Translations under genes and position numbers: made by a program
Source of the DNA: CAYLNL01 sp964385175
Lineage (GTDB): Bacteria > Bacteroidota > Bacteroidia > Flavobacteriales > Flavobacteriaceae
Direction of reading: 5' to 3'
NCBI GenBank assembly: GCA_964385175.1
Contig: CAYLNL010000002.1
Span: 186,001 to 250,000 of the forward strand
DNA length: 64,000 bases
Shown here: positions 17,058-24,129 of the stretch, piece by piece
How positions within the stretch are numbered: position 1 is the stretch's first letter
Layout: every line of letters begins with the position of its first letter
The notes under the pieces: model-generated
Seen by the model: only the letters and a program-made list of their open reading frames with translations
What the model was told of the DNA's origin: nothing
The model's database searches: none

Positions 17058-18095
17058 TTATTTGTATGCTTTTTTTTGTTTTTTTGTAGATTCTCGTATA
17101 ATGAGAGAGGTTTTTATCACTTCTGTTTTAAAATACTCCTCGGTCTCTGGATTTTCTAATTTTTCTATCAGCATAACAGCTGCTTTTTCACCCATTTCCA
17201 AGCCGTGCTGGGCAATAGTGGTGAGGGTAGGGGTGGTGTATTTAGATAAAATGCCGTCTGTAAATCCTATAAATGAGATGTCTTGCGGTATTTTGTATCC
17301 TCTTTTTTGGGCTATTTTCATGGCAGTTACCGCAAAAAGCTCATTTACAGCAAAAACACCGTCGAAGGTTTGTTTTTTGAACAATTTCTCTATTTCATCA
17401 GCGCAATTATCAATGTCTTCAATTTTGAGTATAAGTGTTTTTTCTATAGGAATCCCTGCGTCTTCCATCGCATTCAGATAGCCCAGGGTGCGCAGGTTGC
17501 CCACACTCACATAATCTGAGGTGCTTATTAAAGCTATTTTTTTGCATCCACTGGCTATAAGAAATTCAACGGACTCATAAGCAGCCTGGGCATCATCAAT
17601 TACCACTTTATCACAATACACCTCATCGGTAACCCTATCAAACATCACTAAGGGCATTCCCTGGTTTATAACTTCCCGTAGATGGCGAAAATCTTTTTTT
17701 AGCTGCGTTTCTTTAGACAAGGAAATGATAAACCCATCAATACTGCCATTGGCGAGCGTTTCCATATTAATAACTTCTTTGTCAAACGATTCATCCGACA
17801 AGCACACAATAACGTTGTACCCTCTTTCATTGGCTATTTTTTCAATGCCACTGATAACAGTTGTGAAAAAGTGATGCACAATTTCAGGGATAATAACCCC
17901 GATGTTCCGGGTTCGCTTGTTTTTAAGGCTTACCGCAATATTATTGGGCTTATAATTATATAATTTTGCAAAAGCCTGTATCGTTTCGCGGGTGTCTGTG
18001 CTTATTTCCACACTGTTTCGTAAGGCTTTAGAAACCGTGGAAACCGAAACGTTAAGTTCTCTGGCGATTTCTTTAAGGGTTATTTTTTTTCGCAT
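17058..18095 (-). CDS. LacI family transcriptional regulator of the maltose/starch locus
   Basis: A 345-residue DNA-binding sensor. The N-terminal helix-turn-helix ITLKEIARELNVSVSTVSKAL and hinge NNIAVSLKNKRT are typical LacI/GalR. The rest is a periplasmic-binding-protein-like fold (RNIGVIIPEIVHHFFT onward). It lies between the transporter operon and susC, divergent from susC, with a perfect palindromic LacI-type site 99 bases from its own start codon. It probably senses maltose or a derivative and controls both directions. Whether it represses or activates cannot be told from sequence. Confidence 0.92.
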   Translation of the reverse strand: MRKKITLKEIARELNVSVSTVSKALRNSVEISTDTRETIQAFAKLYNYKPNNIAVSLKNKRTRNIGVIIPEIVHHFFTTVISGIEKIANERGYNVIVCLSDESFDKEVINMETLANGSIDGFIISLSKETQLKKDFRHLREVINQGMPLVMFDRVTDEVYCDKVVIDDAQAAYESVEFLIASGCKKIALISTSDYVSVGNLRTLGYLNAMEDAGIPIEKTLILKIEDIDNCADEIEKLFKKQTFDGVFAVNELFAVTAMKIAQKRGYKIPQDISFIGFTDGILSKYTTPTLTTIAQHGLEMGEKAAVMLIEKLENPETEEYFKTEVIKTSLIIRESTKKQKKAYK

Positions 18096-18193
18096 TATTG
18101 GGATTGTAAAAAAATAGTTTTATTTTTGCAATATGGGTGTTTTTCATGAGATAAGCGTAGTCAGTTCCTCAAAAATCAAAAACTTTTCAACAC

Positions 18194-18205
18194 GAAAACG
18201 TTTTC
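18194..18205. promoter_or_regulatory. LacI-type operator palindrome in the lacI-susC divergent region
   Basis: GAAAACGTTTTC is a perfect 12-bp palindrome with the central CG typical of LacI/GalR operators. It lies 99 bp from the lacI start and 112 bp from the susC start. Near-consensus -7 boxes for susC (TTATTTTG, TAATTTTA) follow 25-55 bp downstream. No equally good site was seen in front of the transporter gene. Confidence 0.65.
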
Positions 18206-18265
18206 TTAACTTTCTTAACCTACCTAATTATTTTGCTAACAGGGTTTTTACATAATTTTAACGCC

Positions 18266-18280
18266 GAGAAGTAAACACAC
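18266..18280 (+). repeat. 15-mer shared with the lacI-transporter gap (copy 2)
   Basis: GAGAAGTAAACACAC in the susC 5' leader, 37 bases before the ATG; see the copy at 17009-17023. Function unknown. Confidence 0.3.
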
Positions 18281-18316
18281 ATTTTATTTTTTTGGTTTAA
18301 TAAATTAAAAAATTGT

Positions 18317-21300
18317 ATGAGAATTTTACAAAAGTACGTATTCTTTCTGTTATTTTTTGTTCCCTTAGGAATGCTTGCACAGGTAACCATTAGCGGTACA
18401 GTAACAGAAAAAGGAAGCAATGAACCCTTACCGGGCGTAAGCATTGTGGTGAAGGGAACTTCCACAGGAACTACTACCGATTTTGAAGGCTACTATCAAA
18501 TTACAGCGAATGCGGGAGATGTATTGGTTTTTTCGTATATTGGTTTTAAGACCTCAGAACTTACCGTATCTGGGAATACCTTAAACGTTTCATTGGAAGA
18601 AGATATACAAACCTTGGGAGAGGTAGTGGTAGTAGGTTATGGAACGGTTAGCAAAAAAGACGCCACCGGCTCTGTGGAATTATTGACTACAGAAGAGCTT
18701 AACAAAGGCGCTATTACAACAGTTGACCAGATGTTGAACGGAAAATCTTCCGGGGTGCGAATCGTAAATGCAGGAGGGCAGCCTGATTCCTCTCCTAATA
18801 TCCGGATACGGGGAGGGGCTTCCTTAAATGCCAACAACAGCCCGCTTATTGTTATAGACGGAGTGCCCATCTCCATCAACAACCCTGCAGGGCAGAGCAA
18901 CGCCCTGGCGCTGGTGAACCCTAATGATATAGAATCGTTCTCCATTCTTAAAGATGCTTCCGCCACGGCTATTTATGGTTCAAGAGCCTCTAACGGGGTT
19001 ATTATCATTACCACTAAAAAAGGCTCGGCAGGGACCCCAAAATTCAACTACTCCTCTAATATTCAAATAGGCACACTTACTAATACATTAGATGTCTTTT
19101 CATCTAATGAGTATGTAACGTTCATCAACCAGTTTTATCCTGCACAAACAGATTTGCTGGGGGTAGAGGGTGTTATATACAACACCAACTGGCAAAAAGA
19201 AATCTACAGAACCTCTTTCACGGCAGATAACAGTTTCAGCGCCACCGCCAATTTATTTAAAAAAATTCCTTTCAGGGGCTCTTTGGGGTACACCAACATC
19301 CAGGGAATACTAAAAGAATCGGCTTTAGACAGGCTTAACCTTTCTGTAAGCGTAGCCCCTAAATTTATAGAAGACCACCTAAAGGTGAGCATCAATGCCA
19401 AGGGAATCTTCACCCGAAAAAACCAACCCGATGAGGGCGCCATAGGAAACGCATTAACCCTAAACCCCACACTACCTGTTTTCGACCCCACGGGCAACCT
19501 GCCCTTTGGCGGGTATTATCAACCTCTTGAATCAACCGACCCGTTGCGGCGAACAGGCCCCATCAATGCGGTAGCTCAATTAAAACAACGCGAAAGAGAT
19601 GAAGATGTTAACCGGTTTTTGGGAAATATAGAATTAGATTATAAATTTCACTTTTTGCCAGAACTCAGAGCCATCGTAAACCTTGCCTTAGACTATTCAG
19701 AATCCGATATAAGCGAGCGCTTCTTACAAAACGCCATATTAGCCTATAATAATTTTGACAGCAACCCCCTGTTTAATATCGGCGAGACCTATAGCGAGGC
19801 GCAATTACGGCAAGACAGAACCTTAGAAGGCTATTTCAACTACACAAAACTTTTTGAAACCGGTATCCTTTCTAAAATAGATGCCCAAGCCGGGTATTCA
19901 TACCAGAATTTTAAGAATGATGGAATGCAGTTTCCTACTATTATTAATGATAATGGAGAACGAGTGCCGGGCGATATATTCGGATATTTCAACGAACTTA
20001 ACATTCAATCGTTCTTCGGAAGAGTGAACCTCGATTTTGGCAATAAATATTTAGCCACTGTTTCCTATAGAACAGATGGCTCCTCGCTATTTGCCAAAGA
20101 CAATCGCTGGGGTCATTTCCCAGCGGTAGCCCTGGCATGGAAAATAAACGAAGAATCATTCTTAAAAGAATCTAAAGTAATTTCCGATTTAAAACTAAGA
20201 GCAGGCTGGGGTATCACCGGCCAGCAAGACATCACGGGCGCAGCCGGGTTTTATCCCTATACAGCCCTTTATCTCAACGGCGACCCCACAGTACAATATG
20301 GCTTTGGAGATACTTTTTATACCACCTACCGGGCCCAACCCTATAACTCTAACCTCACCTGGGAAGAAACCACCACCTCAAACGTAGGTGTCGATTTCAA
20401 TCTTTGGAAAGGCATCATCGGCGGAAATGTAGATTACTATTTCCGCGAAACCGAAAACCTCCTCTCCGTAGTCCCCCAGTCTGAAGGAAGCTTAATCAAC
20501 CGCTTCATTTCCAACGTAGGCAGCACCCGAAGCGAAGGCGTAGAGGTAGGATTAAATCTTACACCCATCTCATCTGAAGACTTTGAATTTTCCCTCAATG
20601 GAAACGTCGCCTTTAACGAAACCTACATCACCGATTTAGAAAACATAACCCAAGCCCCTATTGCAGGAACCGGCATTGGCAGGGGAACCGGCGTTAATAT
20701 CGGCTATTTTGCCGTTGACCATCGCTCTCGTAATTTTTGGCTCTATGAACAGCTATATGATGTAAATGGCCTACCCATTCAGAACGCCTTTGTTGACCAG
20801 AACGGGGATGGCTTTGTAAATGACAGCGACCGGGTTTTTATCCCTATTGACCCCAAATGGACCTATGGTTTTGGAGCGAATGTCAACTATAAAAATTTTG
20901 ATTTTACTGCTAATTTCAGGGGGCAAATAGGCGGTAATATCTTTAACGCCAACCTTTTAAACCGGGGCTTTCTGGGTACAGGAGCAGTAGTGCCCGCCAA
21001 TGGTGTTGGGTTCATTAGCAATATTTTAGACCTTTATGACGGAACCAACTACAATGGGTTTAACGTAGCCCCCTCTGACCAGCAGGCGCTTTCTGATTTT
21101 TATGTCTCAGACGCCAGCTTCCTGAGATTCGATAATGTTACGGTAGGCTATAAATTCAAAAGCCTTTTCGAAAAAAACGTTCAGCTTAGAATTTACGGCG
21201 CCATCAATAACGTTTTTGTCATTTCAGAGTACGATGGCTTAGACCCTGAAAACTTTGGCGGTATAGAACAAAGCCCCTATGCCCGCCCCCGAACCTATAC

Positions 21301-21325
21301 CTTTGGAATAAATGTTGACTTTTAA
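18317..21325 (+). CDS. SusC/RagA-type TonB-dependent outer-membrane transporter
   Basis: A 1002-residue outer-membrane porin that imports maltooligosaccharides together with SusD. Order: signal peptide (to about residue 22, ending GMLAQ); carboxypeptidase-regulatory-like domain starting VTISGTVTEKGSNEPLPGV (about 23-100); plug with the TonB-box-like GEVVVVGYGTVSKKDATG (about 102-120) and IRIRGGASLNANNSPLIVID; a 22-strand barrel ending AYTFGINVDF-like aromatic residues (PRTYTFGINVDF). It is the first gene of susC-susD-susE on the plus strand, 14 bp ahead of susD, and follows the LacI-type operator. Confidence 0.96.
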   Translation: MRILQKYVFFLLFFVPLGMLAQVTISGTVTEKGSNEPLPGVSIVVKGTSTGTTTDFEGYYQITANAGDVLVFSYIGFKTSELTVSGNTLNVSLEEDIQTLGEVVVVGYGTVSKKDATGSVELLTTEELNKGAITTVDQMLNGKSSGVRIVNAGGQPDSSPNIRIRGGASLNANNSPLIVIDGVPISINNPAGQSNALALVNPNDIESFSILKDASATAIYGSRASNGVIIITTKKGSAGTPKFNYSSNIQIGTLTNTLDVFSSNEYVTFINQFYPAQTDLLGVEGVIYNTNWQKEIYRTSFTADNSFSATANLFKKIPFRGSLGYTNIQGILKESALDRLNLSVSVAPKFIEDHLKVSINAKGIFTRKNQPDEGAIGNALTLNPTLPVFDPTGNLPFGGYYQPLESTDPLRRTGPINAVAQLKQRERDEDVNRFLGNIELDYKFHFLPELRAIVNLALDYSESDISERFLQNAILAYNNFDSNPLFNIGETYSEAQLRQDRTLEGYFNYTKLFETGILSKIDAQAGYSYQNFKNDGMQFPTIINDNGERVPGDIFGYFNELNIQSFFGRVNLDFGNKYLATVSYRTDGSSLFAKDNRWGHFPAVALAWKINEESFLKESKVISDLKLRAGWGITGQQDITGAAGFYPYTALYLNGDPTVQYGFGDTFYTTYRAQPYNSNLTWEETTTSNVGVDFNLWKGIIGGNVDYYFRETENLLSVVPQSEGSLINRFISNVGSTRSEGVEVGLNLTPISSEDFEFSLNGNVAFNETYITDLENITQAPIAGTGIGRGTGVNIGYFAVDHRSRNFWLYEQLYDVNGLPIQNAFVDQNGDGFVNDSDRVFIPIDPKWTYGFGANVNYKNFDFTANFRGQIGGNIFNANLLNRGFLGTGAVVPANGVGFISNILDLYDGTNYNGFNVAPSDQQALSDFYVSDASFLRFDNVTVGYKFKSLFEKNVQLRIYGAINNVFVISEYDGLDPENFGGIEQSPYARPRTYTFGINVDF

Positions 21326-21339
21326 TAAAACAAACAAAT

Positions 21340-22899
21340 ATGAAAACTAAAAAAATATGGCTGCTGCTACTCTGCGTACCCCTCTATATCTCCTGCCTGG
21401 GCGATTTAGATACCGAACCCAAGATAGAGCAAACCCTCGATAACCTCCTGGCAAACGACCCGGATGCCGTAAAAGGAATACTTGCAAAATTATATGGAGG
21501 ATTAGTCCTTCACGGGCAGGGCGTTCCCGGCTCCGGGAATCAAATCCCCGATATTTTGGGAGACGACCCCGGTGAAACCGTTTATTTCAGAAGCCTGTGG
21601 AATTTGCAGGAAATGCCTACCGACATTGTTAAAAACCGATGGGGCGACAATGGCTTAGACCCCCTCACCACGGCCTCTGGCTGGGTAGCCACCAACAAAT
21701 TCTTCGGCTACATGTACAACCGCATCTTTTTCCAGGTAGGCCAGGCAAATAACTTTATTTTAGATGTAGGCAGCATAAGTTTTGACGATAAAGATCTTTT
21801 CATAGCCGAAGCCCGCTTTTTACGAGCCCTGGCCTACTACCATGCCATGGATTTGTTTGGCGGCGTGCCCATTGTAACCGAAGCCGATGGAATAGGCGGC
21901 GCCAATAAACCGCGGGCAACTCGCGAAGAAGTTTTCGACTTTGTAGAAAGAGAACTCTTAGACCTGGAAAACCTCATCCCGGCAACCAATGAATATGGCA
22001 GAGCCAACCGCGCCACCGTGCAGATGGTATTAGCCAAAATATACCTCAATTCAGAAATCTACACCGGGCAAAACCGCTATGCACAGGCTTTAGACTACGC
22101 CAGCCGCGTTATTGCAGACAGCCAGTTCGCCTTAGCCGAAAACTACCAATCTATTTTCCAGGGAAATAACTACCTGTCCACCGAAATTATATTTCCCCTC
22201 ATAGGCGATAGAAACAATGTTCAATCTTATGGAAATGCCACCTACCTTGTTAATGGCAGCCTCAGTTCCGATACCATGACACTCACAGACTATGGCGCTT
22301 CCGCCGGGTGGGTGGGGCACCGGTGCACCAAAGCATTGTACAGTCTTTTTGGCGATTTGGTCACCACCCAAGATTCCAGGGCTATTTTTTGGACAACCGG
22401 CCATCAATACGAAATGAATGATTATAGAGAATGGACAGATGGCTACCCTACCACCAAATTCCGGAATACCTACTACAATGACCCCACCGCCCCTGAAATG
22501 AATTTTTCAGATACCGATATTCCCCTCTTTCGCCTGGCAGATGCCTACCTCATGTATGCCGAAGCCCACTTGAGGGGCGGAGGAGGAAGCGCTGCCACCG
22601 CGCTCGGATATGTAAACGCCCTGCGCCAGCGCGCCTACGGAGACGCCTCCGGCAATATTACCGCCGGCGACTTAACGCTCGATTTTATCATAGACGAGCG
22701 TGCCAGGGAATTGTATTACGAAGGCCACCGCAGGCAAGATTTAATTCGCTTCGGCAGGTTTACCGGCGGTGTCTATAACTGGCCCTGGAAAGGCGGCGTC
22801 CCTAACGGCACCTCTATACCCAGCTCCTATCGCCTCTATCCCATTCCCTTAGAAGCCCTCCAGGCAAATCCAAACCTACTTCAAAATCCCGGTTACTAA
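21340..22899 (+). CDS. SusD/RagB-type starch-binding surface lipoprotein
   Basis: A 519-residue outer-membrane lipoprotein (lipobox LYISC) that forms the lid on SusC and binds maltooligosaccharides. The TPR-like helical part holds AEARFLRALAYYHAMDLFGGVPIV, an excellent SusD signature. The C-terminal stretch FIIDERARELYYEGHRRQDLIRFG and the ending YPIPLEALQANPNLLQNPGY are equally typical. It lies 14 bp after susC and 27 bp before the susE-like gene, so it belongs to the same transcript. Confidence 0.96.
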   Translation: MKTKKIWLLLLCVPLYISCLGDLDTEPKIEQTLDNLLANDPDAVKGILAKLYGGLVLHGQGVPGSGNQIPDILGDDPGETVYFRSLWNLQEMPTDIVKNRWGDNGLDPLTTASGWVATNKFFGYMYNRIFFQVGQANNFILDVGSISFDDKDLFIAEARFLRALAYYHAMDLFGGVPIVTEADGIGGANKPRATREEVFDFVERELLDLENLIPATNEYGRANRATVQMVLAKIYLNSEIYTGQNRYAQALDYASRVIADSQFALAENYQSIFQGNNYLSTEIIFPLIGDRNNVQSYGNATYLVNGSLSSDTMTLTDYGASAGWVGHRCTKALYSLFGDLVTTQDSRAIFWTTGHQYEMNDYREWTDGYPTTKFRNTYYNDPTAPEMNFSDTDIPLFRLADAYLMYAEAHLRGGGGSAATALGYVNALRQRAYGDASGNITAGDLTLDFIIDERARELYYEGHRRQDLIRFGRFTGGVYNWPWKGGVPNGTSIPSSYRLYPIPLEALQANPNLLQNPGY

Positions 22900-22926
22900 T
22901 CCATAAACCTCTAAATCTCATAAAAA

Positions 22927-24057
22927 ATGAAAACCTTCACCAAATTTCTACTCATACCGGCGCTTTTAGCGCTGGCTATTTCCTGTAGCAAAGACGATGA
23001 CAAACCCATCGCCGAGGCTATGAACGCTCCCGACCTCATTGCCCCGGAAGCAGGCACATCCCTCATCTTAGACCCTGCCAATCCTGCCAACCCCGCCCTC
23101 ACCGTAGTCTGGAACCATGCCGGCTACGATGTTGCCACCCAGGTAAACTACACCGTAGAAGTGGCCCTTTCCGATACCGGGTTCGCCACCCCCGTGAACG
23201 CAGGGACTACCTCCAACCGGTTCCTAACCTGGACGGTAGCTGAGCTAAACGGCGCCGCCGTAACTGCCGGGCTTTCCCCTTTTGTCCAGGGTAGTCTCGA
23301 CATCCGCGTAAAATCTTCCCTCGGCGTGGAAGACGTTATGGAAATGATTTCCAATGTGGTAAGTGTTAACATAACCCCTTACACCACGGAATTGCCGAGA
23401 CTTTATGTGGTGGGAAGTTTTCAACTGGCTGGTGGGTATCACGATGGAGATATGGAAGAAAATTGGGACCCCGATGATGGGGCGCCACTCGCTGCTTCCG
23501 CCTATGGCGCTACCGATTTTGAAGGTTTTGTTTATATAAATGAAGCGAATGCAAACTATAAATTTTTACCCACAAATGTGGATTTTTCCGGCGACTATGG
23601 AGACACCGGACTCGCTGATGGCGCCTATTCAGGAACACTGGAACAAGAAAACGAAGTAAACTGCGGGCTTCCAGCTGGTTTAGCAGGATATTATTTGATA
23701 AGAGCAGATACCGAAGCCCTGACCTATAACCTGTTGCTCACCAACTGGGCTATCACAGGCTCTGCCACCGCGTTAGGCTGGCCTGCCGGCCCGGAGGGCA
23801 CCCCGGGACAAGACATAGATATGGTATATGATCCTGTAGCCATGACCTGGTCTGTAACGCTTAATTTAACCGGCGGCCAGGAATTCAAATTTAGGGCGAA
23901 CGATGCCTGGAGCTTAAATTTTGGAACGGATAGTGATGATGATGGCTCTTTAAATGAAGGCGGGCCTAATTTTGCCGTAGCCGCCACCGGTAACTATACC
24001 GTTACCTTAGATTTGAGCAATCCACGACAATACACCTATTCCATTGTTCAGAATTAA
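22927..24057 (+). CDS. SusE/SusF-like starch-binding surface lipoprotein
   Basis: A 376-residue lipoprotein with lipobox LAISC followed by SKDDDK, which fits the acidic lipoprotein export signal for surface exposure in flavobacteria. The N-terminal domain (about 30-150) with LTVVWNHAGYDVATQVNYTV is a SusE-type Ig-like fold. Two tandem SusE/SusF carbohydrate-binding modules follow, starting PRLYVVGSFQLAGGY (about 158) and NWAITGSATALGWPAG (about 275). It probably holds starch close to the SusCD porin. It is the last gene before a strong terminator. Confidence 0.9.
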   Translation: MKTFTKFLLIPALLALAISCSKDDDKPIAEAMNAPDLIAPEAGTSLILDPANPANPALTVVWNHAGYDVATQVNYTVEVALSDTGFATPVNAGTTSNRFLTWTVAELNGAAVTAGLSPFVQGSLDIRVKSSLGVEDVMEMISNVVSVNITPYTTELPRLYVVGSFQLAGGYHDGDMEENWDPDDGAPLAASAYGATDFEGFVYINEANANYKFLPTNVDFSGDYGDTGLADGAYSGTLEQENEVNCGLPAGLAGYYLIRADTEALTYNLLLTNWAITGSATALGWPAGPEGTPGQDIDMVYDPVAMTWSVTLNLTGGQEFKFRANDAWSLNFGTDSDDDGSLNEGGPNFAVAATGNYTVTLDLSNPRQYTYSIVQN

Positions 24058-24069
24058 GCACATTAAACA

Positions 24070-24097
24070 GGGCTGTCTTACCGGGCAGCCCTTTTTT
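24070..24097 (+). terminator. rho-independent terminator of susC-susD-susE
   Basis: GGGCTG, a 10-base loop, CAGCCC and a run of six T, starting 13 bases after the susE-like stop codon. A convincing intrinsic terminator. Confidence 0.85.
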
Positions 24098-24129
24098 AAT
24101 TAAAAAAACAACCCCAAAACACATAAGTT

